From: Arthrobacter sp. StoSoilB20
Lineage (GTDB): Bacteria; Actinomycetota; Actinomycetes; Actinomycetales; Micrococcaceae
Reading direction: 5' to 3'
Length of the DNA stretch: 64,000 bases
Assembly (NCBI RefSeq): GCF_019977295.1
Contig: NZ_AP024651.1
Span: 3,844,001 to 3,908,000 of the forward strand
Shown: positions 19,571-29,566 of the stretch, piece after piece
How positions within the stretch are numbered: the first letter of the stretch is position 1
How the letters are laid out: each line of letters begins with the position of its first letter
Position numbers and translations under genes: made by a program
Notes under the pieces: model-generated
Told to the model about the DNA's origin: nothing
Databases searched by the model: none
What the model saw: the letters and a program-made list of their open reading frames with translations, nothing else

Positions 19571-21865
19571 ATGGTGACTCGCAAGAACCCACTATTCGAC
19601 ACTGCCACCACCCTCGGAAAGATTCTAGGCTTCCTTGGTGTGAGCGCGATTTGTGGCGTCCTCGTGGCGGGCCTTTTGGTCCCCGCAGCCGCCGTTTCGG
19701 GCAGTGCCGCCAGTGGTTCAATTCAGTTCTTTGACACTCTGCCGGCGGAACTGCAGGTGGATCCGCCCAGCCAGAACACCACGATCCTGGCGAAGGACGG
19801 TACGCCGATCGCCTCGATTTACGCGGAGAACCGGACCAAGGTTCCGCTGGACTCCATGAGCCCGTTCATCAAGGACGCTGTCATCGCGATCGAGGACAGC
19901 CGTTTCTATGAGCACGGTGGTATCGACACCACCGGCATCATGCGAGCCATCGTCAGCACCGCCCGCGGCAACAAGCAGGGCGCGTCCACCATCACGCAGC
20001 AGTACGTGAACAACGTCATCAACGAGTCCCTGGTGGCGTCCGACCGCGAAGAAGACGTCAAACTCAACGGCGGCGACAAGGGCGTGGGCGACAAGCTCCG
20101 CGAAATGAAGCTCGCCATCGCCCTGGAGAAGAAGTTCTCCAAGGAACAGATCCTTGAGGGCTACCTCAACATCGTGTTCTTCAACCGTGACGCCTACGGA
20201 ATCGAAGCTGCTTCCAAGTTCTTCTTCAGCACCACCGCCAAGGACCTGACACTTCCGCAGGCCGCCCTCCTGGCCGGCCTCGTGAACAGCCCCTCGGCCT
20301 TCGATCCCATCGCCAACCCGGACAACGCGAAGAAGCGCCGCGACCTTGTACTCGCCGCAATGGTGAACCAGCACAAGATCACCCAGGCCCAGTACGACGA
20401 AGCCGTAGCAACACCGGTCACCACCAAGGTCACCCCGGCCCGCCAAGGCTGCGCCTATGCCACCATGGCGCCGTACTTCTGTGACTACGTCCTGCACCTT
20501 CTTTTCAACAACCCGGCGTACGGCGACACCACGGACGAGCGCATCAAGCGCGTCCAGCGTGGCGGCCTCACCATCCAGACCACCCTCGATCCGACGGCCC
20601 AGACCGTAGCCCAGCAGCAGGTTGATGCCACTGCCGGCGCCAACCCGGACAAGTGGGGCGCGTCCATCACGTCGGTCCAGCCGGGCACGGGCCAGATCGT
20701 GAGCATGGCCCAGAACACCGTATGGCTCCCTCAAGAGGGCAAGTTCGATCAAACCCAGAACTTCAACGTTGACGTCCTGGATGCCGACGGCAATGACCTC
20801 AACGGCATCGGTGGCTTCCAGCCTGGCTCGACGATGAAGCCGTTCACGTTCGCCCAATGGCTCAACGAGGGCAAGTCGATGAATACCACCATCAACGCGA
20901 GCGTGCGAAAGTATGGAGTCAACTTTCCGTGGCGTAACACCTGTCCCACGCCGGTCAATGGTTTCTACGACAGGAACGTGGCCGGTAGCTTCGACCTCCA
21001 GAACTCGGATGAGGGCTACTACCGGAACATGACCGTCCTGTACGGGCTCATGAACTCCATCAACACCGCGACGTTTGCCTCGGCTTCCCAGGTGGACCTG
21101 TGTGGAATCCAGGGCATTGTGGATGCCACCGGAATCCACGGTGGACTCCCGACCCGTGATGAAGCGGGCAAGGTCACTGACCCGAACCCCAAGGTTCCGA
21201 TGACCACACTGTCCAACCTGATCGGCGCTACGCAGACTGCACCCCTGACCATGGCGGCTGCTTTTGCGACCTTCGCTGCTGACGGTAAATACTGTGAGCC
21301 GATTGCCATCACGTCGGTGAAGGACCAGTCGGGCGCTGAATTGCCTGCCCAGTCATCCAACTGCAAGGATGCCGTCAAACCTGAGGTTGCCCGTGGTGTT
21401 GCGTACGCAATGGGGAAGGTGCTGGATGAAGGTTCGGGTTCGCTGATCCGCCCAGCCCTGAACTCCAAGAACTTCCCGGTGGCTGCCAAGACCGGTACCA
21501 ACGACTCCAACGGCTCAACCTGGGTTGTTGGCTACACCACCGGCCTGGCCACGGCTTCGTGGTTCGGTGATCCGCTGGACAACCAGCTCCGCCCCGGACG
21601 TAACCTGACCATCAACGGCCAGTTCTACCAGTCCATTGACGGTTACATGATTGCCGGTCCGCAGTTCACCAACTACATGTTGTCTGTGGCTCCTGCATAC
21701 GGAACCAACCCGTTCCCGGCACCTCCGTCCAACCTGTTGGGCACGGCTGCCCCGCAGCGCAACACGACACCGGCGCCCACCACGCAGAACCCGGCCCCGC
21801 CCTCCAACAACGGAAACAGCGGCAACGGGAACAATGGCAATAATGGCAACGGCAACAAGGGCTAA
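19571..21865 (+). CDS. Class A penicillin-binding protein (transglycosylase/transpeptidase)
   Basis: 764 residues. It has a cytoplasmic tail and one transmembrane helix (about residues 17-45). The family 51 glycosyltransferase domain has its catalytic Glu in AIEDSRFYEHGG (about 107). The transpeptidase domain has STMK near residue 419 and KTGT near 640. The C-terminus is a low-complexity Pro/Thr then Asn/Gly tail; the PASTA domain found in mycobacterial PonA2 is absent. It polymerises and cross-links peptidoglycan outside the membrane. The start at 19571 gives the normal basic N-terminus. Confidence 0.95.
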   Translation: MVTRKNPLFDTATTLGKILGFLGVSAICGVLVAGLLVPAAAVSGSAASGSIQFFDTLPAELQVDPPSQNTTILAKDGTPIASIYAENRTKVPLDSMSPFIKDAVIAIEDSRFYEHGGIDTTGIMRAIVSTARGNKQGASTITQQYVNNVINESLVASDREEDVKLNGGDKGVGDKLREMKLAIALEKKFSKEQILEGYLNIVFFNRDAYGIEAASKFFFSTTAKDLTLPQAALLAGLVNSPSAFDPIANPDNAKKRRDLVLAAMVNQHKITQAQYDEAVATPVTTKVTPARQGCAYATMAPYFCDYVLHLLFNNPAYGDTTDERIKRVQRGGLTIQTTLDPTAQTVAQQQVDATAGANPDKWGASITSVQPGTGQIVSMAQNTVWLPQEGKFDQTQNFNVDVLDADGNDLNGIGGFQPGSTMKPFTFAQWLNEGKSMNTTINASVRKYGVNFPWRNTCPTPVNGFYDRNVAGSFDLQNSDEGYYRNMTVLYGLMNSINTATFASASQVDLCGIQGIVDATGIHGGLPTRDEAGKVTDPNPKVPMTTLSNLIGATQTAPLTMAAAFATFAADGKYCEPIAITSVKDQSGAELPAQSSNCKDAVKPEVARGVAYAMGKVLDEGSGSLIRPALNSKNFPVAAKTGTNDSNGSTWVVGYTTGLATASWFGDPLDNQLRPGRNLTINGQFYQSIDGYMIAGPQFTNYMLSVAPAYGTNPFPAPPSNLLGTAAPQRNTTPAPTTQNPAPPSNNGNSGNGNNGNNGNGNKG

Positions 21866-21867
21866 GC

Positions 21868-22815
21868 ATGTCCTTCCGTGATTCACTGGCAAACCGCGTC
21901 CGTACCGTCGGGCGCGGTTTCGCCGTCACTACAGCCCTTGGTGCAACAGCCGGCGCAGCAGCCGCCGCGTATGGCTGGTGGGAGAAGGACCAATTTGAGG
22001 TCCGTCAGGAAACGTTGCCAATCCTCCCTGAGGGTTCGGCGCCGTTCCGTATCCTGCACCTCAGTGACATCCACTTCGTCCCGGGTCAGGACAAGAAGGC
22101 CCAGTGGCTTGAGTCCCTGGCTGAGCTGAAGCCCGACCTCGTGGTCAATACTGGCGACAACCTGAGCCATGCAAAGGCCATTGATCCCCTGATCCAGGCC
22201 CTGCGTCCGCTCTTGGAGTTCCCCGGCGTGTTCGTTCCCGGATCCAACGACTACTACGCCCCGCGGATCAAGAATCCTGCCGGCTACTTCCGCGGACCAT
22301 CGAGGCACAAGAAGGACCCCGTCAAACTCGATTGGCCAAAGCTCCGCTCTGCGTTCGGTATGGGTGGTTGGATCGATCTGACCAACCGCGCCCAGTCGGT
22401 GGTCCTGAATGGACTCAGGTTCGATTTCTCCGGCGTCGATGATCCCCACCTCAAACGCGAGCGGTACGCCGGTTGGCCCCGTGGAACCGTGAATCAGGAT
22501 GCGCGCCGCCACCTGAAGGTCGCTGTGATCCACGCTCCGTACCAGCGCGTGCTGGACCACTTCACCGAAGCCGGGGCAGACCTGATCCTCGCGGGCCACA
22601 CGCACGGCGGCCAGATCTGCATCCCCGGCTACGGCGCCCTCGTCTCCAATTGTGATCTCCCGACTTGGCGTGCCAAGGGCCTCCACGACTGGGAAAGCAA
22701 GGAATTCACGACGCCGGTGAACGTCTCCGGCGGTATCGGTACGTCGCGTTTCGCGCCAGTCCGGATCGCCTGCCGCCCCGAGGCAGTCCTACTCACCCTC
22801 ACGGCACGCAGCTAA
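21868..22815 (+). CDS. Metallophosphoesterase (YkuE-like)
   Basis: 315 residues. The dinuclear-metal motifs LSDIH, NTGDN, GSND and AGHTHGGQ appear in order. A short hydrophobic, Ala-rich N-terminal segment (about 17-36) suggests membrane attachment or export. It starts two bases after the PBP stop, so the two genes are co-translated. The same pair (ponA2 and Rv3683) is linked in mycobacteria, hinting at a wall-related substrate, which is not known. Confidence 0.93.
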   Translation: MSFRDSLANRVRTVGRGFAVTTALGATAGAAAAAYGWWEKDQFEVRQETLPILPEGSAPFRILHLSDIHFVPGQDKKAQWLESLAELKPDLVVNTGDNLSHAKAIDPLIQALRPLLEFPGVFVPGSNDYYAPRIKNPAGYFRGPSRHKKDPVKLDWPKLRSAFGMGGWIDLTNRAQSVVLNGLRFDFSGVDDPHLKRERYAGWPRGTVNQDARRHLKVAVIHAPYQRVLDHFTEAGADLILAGHTHGGQICIPGYGALVSNCDLPTWRAKGLHDWESKEFTTPVNVSGGIGTSRFAPVRIACRPEAVLLTLTARS

Positions 22816-22967
22816 ACGCCGCAGGATCATTACGATCCTCAATAACTGGGTCAAACATTTCACCGACGTTGCGTTCTCCTGTGAAACGAATCACGCCATG
22901 GCATAGGGTAGTTGCTACGGGAAACTACCTCCGCACCATCTGAAGATCCAGCTGTTGAGAAGCGGGC

Positions 22968-24767
22968 ATGTCCAAGCAAACGTCATTTTTCACCTCCGTC
23001 GGCCGCCTGTACCCTCATGTGCGGCCCATCCTCCCCCGCCTTTTCATGGGCCTGATCTGCGCCTTGCTCGCGAGCATTGTTGCGCTGACGATTCCGCAGG
23101 TCCTGCGCGTCCTCGTCAACAACTCCTTGCAGCCCGGCGGTTCCACGGACGCAGTCTGGATTGCCGCCGTCGTGATTCTTGCGTTGGGTGTTGCTGAAGC
23201 GGGACTGGTGGCGTTGCGCCGGCAGTTCGTCATCAACCCGGCCACCACGGTTGAGACCAGGATGCGGGTGACCCTGTACGGCCACCTGCAAGAGCTCACC
23301 GTGGCGTTTCACGACCGTTGGGGCTCGGGCCAGCTGCTCTCCCGGGCCATGACGGACCTGAGCTTCCTGCGCCGCTGGATGGCCTTTGGTGCGATCATGC
23401 TGGTGGTCACCACGCTGACGGTGATCATCGGCGTCGGCGTGATGTTCTCCATGAGTTGGCAGCTGGCGTTGATCTTCCTGGGCGCGGCCGTGCCGATCAT
23501 GATCAACTCCTTCCGCTTCCGCCGCCGCTTCAGCCTGGTCACCCGCCTCAGCCAGGACCAGGCCGGCGACCTCGCCACCACCGTTGAGGAATCCGTCCAC
23601 GGCATCCGCGTCCTGAAGGCCTTTGGCCGGAGCCGTGAGGCACTGGAGAACTTCAACGGACAGGCTGAGGAGCTTCGTCAGACCGAGATCGCGAAAGCCA
23701 AGCAGCAAGCCGGTTTCACACTGGTGGTCACGCTGCTTCCCGAGCTGGCGCTGGGCGTCGGGCTGGTGGTGGGCATCATGCTCGCGTCCAGCGGTCAGTT
23801 GAGCATCGGCTCGCTGGTGGCATTCTTCGCCACCGCCGCTGTTGTGGCCACGCCAGTGGAATTCTCCGGCATGCTCCTGGCCATGGCCCTGACCGCGAAG
23901 ACCGCCTTGGACCGCCACTTCGAGGTCATGGACACGGAGAACACCATCACTTCGCCGGACCAGGCCGCGGTACCGGAGACGGTAAAGGGCGCCTTGCGCT
24001 TTGAGCATGCGGGTTTCTGGTTCGACGACGGCGGCTCGCTTTTGCACGACCTCACCCTGGATATCCGTCCCGGCGAGACCATGGCCTTGGTGGGCATCAC
24101 TGGCAGCGGCAAGAGCGCCATGCTCCAACTGGTCCCCCGCTTGTATGACGTCACCGAAGGTGCAGTGACGATCGACGGCGTTGATGTCCGCGATTACGAC
24201 GTTGAGGAGCTTCGCAGGATAGTGGCCGTGGCTTTCGAGGACACCACGCTGTTCTCCAGCTCCGTGCGGGACAACGTGCTCCTCGGCGCTCCCGATCCCA
24301 GCGACGCTGCCTTGGACGAAGCCTTGGACGTGGCGCAGGCCCAGTTTGCCTACTCATTGCCCGATGGCGTGGACACACTGATCGGCGAAGAGGGGTTGAA
24401 CCTCTCCGGCGGCCAGCGCCAGCGCATTGCACTGGCCCGGGCCATCGCGGCCAAGCCAAAGGTCCTGGTGCTGGATGATCCGTTGTCGGCCTTGGATGTG
24501 AACACCGAGGAACGGGTTGAGGCCCGGCTGCGCCAGGTACTCCGCGACACCACCACGTTGATCGTCGCACACCGCCCTTCCACGGTGGCACTGGCCGACC
24601 GGGTGGCCTTGCTCGAAAACGGAACCATCACCGCCGTCGGGACCCATACGGAACTCTTGGCCGAAAACGATCACTACCGCTACGTCATTGCCAGCTTGGA
24701 CGCCGGTCCCAAGGACCTGGACACCGAACTGGACGAGCTCGAAGAAGCTGAGGAGGCCCGCCGGTGA
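22968..24767 (+). CDS. Heterodimeric ABC exporter, half with degenerate ATP site
   Basis: 599 residues: six transmembrane helices then an ATPase domain. Walker A is [10 protein letters not shown] and the signature is LSGGQRQ. Walker B reads [12 protein letters not shown], with Asp where the catalytic Glu normally stands, the mark of the degenerate site in heterodimeric exporters such as TM287/288 and BmrCD. It overlaps the second half-transporter by 4 bp. Substrate is probably a drug or lipid; nothing nearby defines it. Confidence 0.93.
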   Translation: MSKQTSFFTSVGRLYPHVRPILPRLFMGLICALLASIVALTIPQVLRVLVNNSLQPGGSTDAVWIAAVVILALGVAEAGLVALRRQFVINPATTVETRMRVTLYGHLQELTVAFHDRWGSGQLLSRAMTDLSFLRRWMAFGAIMLVVTTLTVIIGVGVMFSMSWQLALIFLGAAVPIMINSFRFRRRFSLVTRLSQDQAGDLATTVEESVHGIRVLKAFGRSREALENFNGQAEELRQTEIAKAKQQAGFTLVVTLLPELALGVGLVVGIMLASSGQLSIGSLVAFFATAAVVATPVEFSGMLLAMALTAKTALDRHFEVMDTENTITSPDQAAVPETVKGALRFEHAGFWFDDGGSLLHDLTLDIRPGETMALVGITGSGKSAMLQLVPRLYDVTEGAVTIDGVDVRDYDVEELRRIVAVAFEDTTLFSSSVRDNVLLGAPDPSDAALDEALDVAQAQFAYSLPDGVDTLIGEEGLNLSGGQRQRIALARAIAAKPKVLVLDDPLSALDVNTEERVEARLRQVLRDTTTLIVAHRPSTVALADRVALLENGTITAVGTHTELLAENDHYRYVIASLDAGPKDLDTELDELEEAEEARR

Positions 24768-26596
24768 GTGCCGCAACGTTTGGAACCGCCAACGAGGACA
24801 ACACGCTCCTCACCAAAGCAGACAGCAAAGCCGTACGACGCCGGTCGCTCACCTTGCTTGCTTCGCTCATCCGCCCGGTACGGTTGCATTTCTGGATGAC
24901 GATCGTCATGGTGGTGGTCTCGCAGCTCACCCGGGTTGCCGGACCTGCACTGATCGCCTTTGGGATCGACAACGCCCTCCCTGCGCTGCAGGCGGGTGAC
25001 AACGGCCCCTTGGTTCTTGCTGGTTCCCTCTATCTGGCAGCTGCGATTGCCACAGCTGGAATGACGGCGCTGTACGTGACCTCCACTGCCCGGCTAAGCC
25101 AAGCCATGCTGCTGGATCTTCGCTTGAGGGTTTTCCGGCATACCCAACGGCTGAGCCTTGAGTTCCACGAGAAATACACGTCCGGCCGGATCATCGCCCG
25201 TCAGACCTCTGATCTTGAAGCGCTCCGGGAACTCCTGGATTCCGGTGTCAGCTCCCTGGCCTCCGGCATGCTGTTCATGGTGTTCACCGCCTTCACCATC
25301 TTTGCCCTTGACTGGCGGAGCGGACTGATCGTCCTGGCAGCCGGCGTGCCCATGTTCTTCCTGGCCCGCTGGTACCAAAAGCATTCGCAGATAGCCTTCC
25401 GTGAGTCCCGCGTGGTCTCAGCCCGCCTGATCGTCCACTTCGTGGAAACCATGACCGGAATCCGCGCGGTGAAGGCTTTCCGCAAGGAGCGCGAGAATGC
25501 CTCCCGGTACGGCGAACTGGCCGAGGATTACCGCAAGAACACCGTCCGCTCCATCAACCTGAACGGCATCTTCCAGCCTGGCCTGGTGTTGATCGGCAAC
25601 GTCTGCGTCGCCGTGGTCCTGCTATTCGGCGGTTTCCGGGTGCTCAGTGGCGACTTGGCTGTCGGCGTCCTGCTGGCACTGATCCTGTCCACCAAGCGCT
25701 TCTTCCAACCCGTGGACCAGATGGCCATGTTCTACAACTCCTTCCAGAGCGCACAGGCAGCATTGGAAAAGGTGTCCGGACTCCTTGAGGAAGTTCCTAC
25801 CGTCCGTCCGCCCAAGAACCCTGTGGCGCTGAAGAGCTCCCGCGGCGAAATCGACTTCAAGGCCGTGGAGTTTGGCTATAGCGATGGCAAGGTTGTTGTT
25901 CCCAAGCTCGACCTGCACATACCGGCAGGGCAAACCGTTGCTTTGGTGGGCCAAACGGGCGCGGGGAAGTCAACGTTGGCTAAGCTCGTGGCCCGCTTCT
26001 ACGACGTCACCTCCGGCGCGATCACGCTGGACGGCGTGGACCTCAGGGACCTGTCCACCACCGACCTCCGCCGCGCCGTGGTGATGGTGACACAGGAAGC
26101 ATTCCTGTTCAGCGGCTCCGTTGCCGACAACATCGCACTGGGCCGGCCGGAAGCGTCGCGGGCTGAGATTGAGGCGGCCGCTGCAGCGGTGGGTGCGCAC
26201 GAGTTCATCATGAGCCTCCCCGAGGGCTACGACACGGACGTCAACAAGCGCGGTGGGCGGGTGTCCTCAGGCCAGCGCCAGCTCATCGGTTTCGCCCGCG
26301 CCTTCCTGGCCGCGCCGGCCGTGCTGATCCTTGATGAGGCAACCTCCTCCCTGGACATTCCTTCCGAGCGCATGGTGCAGCAAGGACTGTCCAACCTGCT
26401 GGAAGGAGTGGCCGGTGGCAGAGGGGCCAGGACGGCAATCATCATCGCCCACCGCCTCTCCACCGTGGAGACAGCCGACAGGGTGTTGGTGGTCCATGAC
26501 GGCCGGATTGTGGAAGACGGAACACCCGCCCAGCTGATCAGTGGCGGCGGGCGGTTTGCCCAACTGCACGGAGCGTGGCGCGACTCGCTGGTGTAG
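24764..26596 (+). CDS. Heterodimeric ABC exporter, catalytic half
   Basis: 610 residues. It starts at a GTG overlapping the preceding stop. Six helices precede an ATPase with Walker [10 protein letters not shown], Walker [13 protein letters not shown] with the catalytic Glu, and H-loop IIAHRLST. Its signature is VSSGQRQ instead of LSGGQ. In the dimer that motif faces the degenerate Walker site of the partner, so the two deviations complement each other as expected of an asymmetric exporter. Confidence 0.93.
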   Translation: MSAATFGTANEDNTLLTKADSKAVRRRSLTLLASLIRPVRLHFWMTIVMVVVSQLTRVAGPALIAFGIDNALPALQAGDNGPLVLAGSLYLAAAIATAGMTALYVTSTARLSQAMLLDLRLRVFRHTQRLSLEFHEKYTSGRIIARQTSDLEALRELLDSGVSSLASGMLFMVFTAFTIFALDWRSGLIVLAAGVPMFFLARWYQKHSQIAFRESRVVSARLIVHFVETMTGIRAVKAFRKERENASRYGELAEDYRKNTVRSINLNGIFQPGLVLIGNVCVAVVLLFGGFRVLSGDLAVGVLLALILSTKRFFQPVDQMAMFYNSFQSAQAALEKVSGLLEEVPTVRPPKNPVALKSSRGEIDFKAVEFGYSDGKVVVPKLDLHIPAGQTVALVGQTGAGKSTLAKLVARFYDVTSGAITLDGVDLRDLSTTDLRRAVVMVTQEAFLFSGSVADNIALGRPEASRAEIEAAAAAVGAHEFIMSLPEGYDTDVNKRGGRVSSGQRQLIGFARAFLAAPAVLILDEATSSLDIPSERMVQQGLSNLLEGVAGGRGARTAIIIAHRLSTVETADRVLVVHDGRIVEDGTPAQLISGGGRFAQLHGAWRDSLV

Positions 26597-26694
26597 CTTC
26601 CGCTGCCTCGCGGCTGTGACAAGGGACACCGGCTCCTCGATTTCGCATCACGGGACGTTTCGGCTATTCTTGAACAGTTGCTTTCGCAGCGGAT

Positions 26695-26771
<77 letters not shown>

Positions 26772-26774
26772 AAC

Positions 26775-26807
26775 AAAGAGGGTCTTCCATTGGAAGGCCC
26801 TCTTTTG
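26775..26807 (+). terminator. Terminator of tRNA-Pro
   Basis: AAAGAGGGTCTTCC, three-base loop, GGAAGGCCCTCTTT, then TGTGTT. One G-U pair in a 14-bp stem. Confidence 0.9.
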
Positions 26808-26872
26808 TGTTCCCTCCACTATCGCTGTACTCAAGAGATGGCAGGGGATTTCCAATCTGCCAGGGCAAAAAG

Positions 26873-26909
26873 AAACCCCGGGGCATCGCTCGTCACGCCC
26901 CGGGGTTTT
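26873..26909 (-). terminator. Terminator of the peptide gene
   Basis: AAACCCCGGGGC pairs with GCCCCGGGGTTT. Read on the minus strand it is followed by a T-rich run (TTTCTTTTT) and lies 17 bases beyond the stop of the small peptide gene. Confidence 0.85.
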
Positions 26910-26925
26910 CTTAACTACAATTGCT

Positions 26926-27141
26926 TTACATAGGGTCGGGCCAGTTACCAATGGACATCGGCGTGTACGTGGTGTCGGTTGACTTGGTCGGCGCCGCCAC
27001 ACGCATCGGATCCGGCCAGTTACCAATGGCGCTTACTGTGTTTGAATCTGCAGCAGGAGCAGCAGAGACTACACCGGGAGCCGCAACCGCGAACGTCAGT
27101 GCGCCCGCCACGGCCACTGAAGCGATGATTTTCTTGAACAT
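26926..27141 (-). CDS. Small secreted peptide precursor with duplicated IGNWPDPM motif
   Basis: 71 residues. MFKKII, a hydrophobic core (ASVAVAGALTFAVAA) and an AxA site (VVSAAPA) form a classical Sec signal peptide. The mature ~43-residue peptide contains IGNWPDPM twice: internally (27027-27004, preceded by SA, followed by RVA) and as the exact C-terminus (26952-26929, preceded by PMS). The copies differ at three codons (Pro, Asp, Pro), all synonymous. I chose the ATG at 27141, with GGGG nine bases before; a TTG at 27156 is less likely. The gene is divergent from an XRE-TPR regulator. I recognise no family; I infer a signalling-peptide precursor. Confidence 0.85.
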   Translation of the reverse strand: MFKKIIASVAVAGALTFAVAAPGVVSAAPAADSNTVSAIGNWPDPMRVAAPTKSTDTTYTPMSIGNWPDPM

Positions 27142-27201
27142 GATGTTGTACCCCAATGCGAGTCGGATTCGTTACGGAAATTGCACGGTCCCTGTTGACA
27201 T

Positions 27202-27234
27202 ACATTGTAAAATGTTTTCCACAGAGACTGTCAA
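27202..27234 (-). promoter_or_regulatory. Peptide-gene promoter with overlapping palindrome
   Basis: On the minus strand, TTGACA (27234-27229) and TTTACA (27211-27206) are 17 bp apart, a near-consensus promoter for the peptide gene. The inverted repeat ACATT-GTAA-AATGT at 27202-27215 covers its -10, as an operator for the neighbouring regulator would. A second TTGACA at 27195 on the plus strand could serve the regulator. Confidence 0.6.
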
Positions 27235-27268
27235 GGTTTTGGTCAAAAGACACCTGTAGGAGGGACCC

Positions 27269-28534
27269 GTGGGAAACGGATTCGGCGAGAAGCTACGTGC
27301 CGAACGGCTCGAACGTGGGTTAACGCAGGCTGAGCTCGGCAAAAACCTGTATTCGCCCAGCTACATTTCGCTGCTTGAGACCGGCCGCCGTGAACCCACG
27401 GCCGAGGTCATCGAAGAGCTTGCACGCAGGCTCGAACTCGCTCCGAAGGCCCTGGAAGCGTGGAGCCAACCCGTTTCCGTGAGTGACGCGGAGTACGTCC
27501 TTGCCGGCCTGTATGCCCGGCAAGCCTGGGATCTTCGCGACTACCAACTCGCCGCCAGCCATGCAGCCACCGCCGCGCAGATTGCCCTCGAAGCCAAGAA
27601 CAACAGCGCCTGGTGGAACATGACGTACATGCAGGCCGAGTGCGTCATGAAGCAAGGCCAATTGAAGGAATGCCAGCAGATTGTTGAGCACCTCCTGGAG
27701 CACCCCATGGCCACGGAATCCGCAGGCCTTGGAGTGCGCGCCTGGCAGATGCTTGCCGCTGTGTGTCACGGACAAGGTCAGCTGGCCACCGCCGTCGAGC
27801 ATGCAAAGCAGGCAGTAAAGCTGTCCGAGCAACTGCCCAAGGGATCCACGCTCATCATCGGTGCGCACCGCGCACTGATTGGTGCACTTGCCGAGAGCGG
27901 CAAGCTTGATGAGGCCTGGGAGTACTGCCTGGCCATGATCGAGCACATGGACGAGCACTCCATGTCCCAACTAGCCGGCGAGGTGGCCTGGGTGGTGGGC
28001 AACGTAGCCTTCATGCGCCACGACTACGTGGAGGGCATCAAGCACCACGAGCGCGCAGCCAAGCTCCTCTCCCCCGCCAACGACATTGAGCTGTGGGCCC
28101 GGTTCAACAAGGCTTCAGCGGCGGTCCGGCTTTCCTCCGGCATCGTGGAGCCGGAAACGCTCTCCGCCATTGAACGTGCAGAACTCGCGTTGTCCATTGT
28201 GGGCGGGAACAAGACGGACCAGCTGGAGGTCGCCTTCATCCGCGCACGCTGGCTGTACCTGACCGGTGACATTCCGGCCGCCGTCGGGAAGCTCCGCGAA
28301 ATTCATGCAGACCGCAAGGTCCTGGCCAAGCACACCGCGGGGGAAGTCTCGCTGTTGCTGGGCAAGTCGCTCAAAGCAGCCGGCGAAGCCTCTGAGGCAC
28401 TCCAGTTCCTTGAAGAGGCGCAGCATGATTTCAGCGCGGCCGGAGCCTCGGACAGGGTCCAGCAAGCAATGGATGCAGTCCTGGAGATCCGCCTGGCCGA
28501 GCGCCGTGCCGCGAAAGAACACTCGCAAGCCTGA
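27269..28534 (+). CDS. XRE-family regulator with TPR domain (RRNPP-like architecture)
   Basis: 421 residues, starting at GTG behind a strong AGGAGGG. The N-terminal Cro/C1 helix-turn-helix is at residues 6-62 (LTQAELGKNLYSPSYISLLE). The remaining ~340 residues are all helical repeats of TPR type, for example QLAASHAATAAQIALEAKN and KLDEAWEYCLAMIEHM. DNA-binding plus TPR is the layout of Rgg/PlcR/NprR/PrgX receptors, which bind short secreted peptides re-imported from outside. Here it is divergent from a tiny secreted peptide gene, 127 bp apart. TPR-XRE proteins without peptide ligands also exist in actinobacteria, so ligand binding is inference. Confidence 0.9.
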   Translation: MGNGFGEKLRAERLERGLTQAELGKNLYSPSYISLLETGRREPTAEVIEELARRLELAPKALEAWSQPVSVSDAEYVLAGLYARQAWDLRDYQLAASHAATAAQIALEAKNNSAWWNMTYMQAECVMKQGQLKECQQIVEHLLEHPMATESAGLGVRAWQMLAAVCHGQGQLATAVEHAKQAVKLSEQLPKGSTLIIGAHRALIGALAESGKLDEAWEYCLAMIEHMDEHSMSQLAGEVAWVVGNVAFMRHDYVEGIKHHERAAKLLSPANDIELWARFNKASAAVRLSSGIVEPETLSAIERAELALSIVGGNKTDQLEVAFIRARWLYLTGDIPAAVGKLREIHADRKVLAKHTAGEVSLLLGKSLKAAGEASEALQFLEEAQHDFSAAGASDRVQQAMDAVLEIRLAERRAAKEHSQA

Positions 28535-28562
28535 TCCAACCCCAAGCCTGATTAACCAAGTA

Positions 28563-28612
28563 AGTCGCAATTAAGCGCGTTTTGAGGGGTCAAAACGCGC
28601 TTAACTGCGACT
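28563..28612. terminator. Long palindrome between convergent genes
   Basis: A 23-nt arm AGTCGCAATTAAGCGCGTTT+TGA (28563-28585) and its inverse (28590-28612), 22 of 23 matching, with a GGGG loop. Shared terminator of the regulator and purC. Confidence 0.8.
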
Positions 28613-28625
28613 CAGTTGGGTGCCT

Positions 28626-29564
28626 CTATGCGAAGGTGCGGCCCGTAAGTTTCTCGTATGCCTCAACGTAGCGTGCACGGGTGCGCTCCACTACCTCAGC
28701 GGGCAACGCCGGCGGCGGAGTGTCGGAGGACTTGTCCCAACCCGACTCGGCGGAGGTCAGCCAGTCGCGGACATACTGCTTGTCATAGGACGGCTGCGAC
28801 TTGCCCGGCGCGTAAGTGGACGCATCCCAGAAGCGTGACGAATCCGGGGTGAGGACTTCGTCGCCCAGGGTGATGATGCCCGTTGCTGCGTCAATGCCGA
28901 ACTCCACCTTGGTGTCGGCCAGGATGATGCCGCGTTCACGGGCGATCTCCTCGGCGCGGGTGTAGATCTTCAGTGTGAGCTCGCTCAGGCGGGCTGCGAT
29001 ATCGTCGCCCACCATGGCAACGACGTCGTCGTAGGTGATGTTGACGTCGTGCTCGCCCACCTCGGCCTTTGCCGACGGCGTGAACAATGCCTTGTCCAGG
29101 CGGGAACCGTCCACCAGGCCCTCGGGCAGCGGGATCTCGCAGACCGTGCCGTGTTCCTTGTACTCCACCAGGCCGGAGCCAGTGAGGTAGCCGCGGGCAA
29201 TGCACTCCACCGGGAACATATCCAGCTTCTTGCAAATCATGGCCCGGCCCTCGACGGCGGCAGGTACGCCACCCTCAACCGTGGAGGCCAGCACGTGGTG
29301 CTCAACCTCCAACTGGTCGAACCACCACAGGCTCAGCTGCGTCAGGACACGGCCCTTGTCCGGGATCTCGCTGCTCAGAACGTGATCGTAGGCGCTGATG
29401 CGGTCACTGGCCACAACCAGCACGCACTCCTGGCCGATCTTCTCCGTGATGGCCTCATCTGCCGGAACGTAGAGGTCCCGGACCTTTCCGGAGTAGACGT
29501 GGGTCCAGCCTGGAAGATCCAGGGTCTCGGTCTCGAAACCGCCGGTGGGAAGAGAATCAGTCAT
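28626..29564 (-). CDS. purC: Phosphoribosylaminoimidazole-succinocarboxamide synthase
   Basis: 312 residues. It ligates aspartate to CAIR in purine biosynthesis using ATP. The SAICAR synthetase signatures are visible: YSGKVRDLY at the ATP site, SDRISAYDH, IARGYLTGSG and ILADTKVEFG. It starts two bases after the purD stop, so the pair is translated from one message. It uses an ATG directly after the purD stop region. Confidence 0.97.
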   Translation of the reverse strand: MTDSLPTGGFETETLDLPGWTHVYSGKVRDLYVPADEAITEKIGQECVLVVASDRISAYDHVLSSEIPDKGRVLTQLSLWWFDQLEVEHHVLASTVEGGVPAAVEGRAMICKKLDMFPVECIARGYLTGSGLVEYKEHGTVCEIPLPEGLVDGSRLDKALFTPSAKAEVGEHDVNITYDDVVAMVGDDIAARLSELTLKIYTRAEEIARERGIILADTKVEFGIDAATGIITLGDEVLTPDSSRFWDASTYAPGKSQPSYDKQYVRDWLTSAESGWDKSSDTPPPALPAEVVERTRARYVEAYEKLTGRTFA

Positions 29565-29566
29565 GC

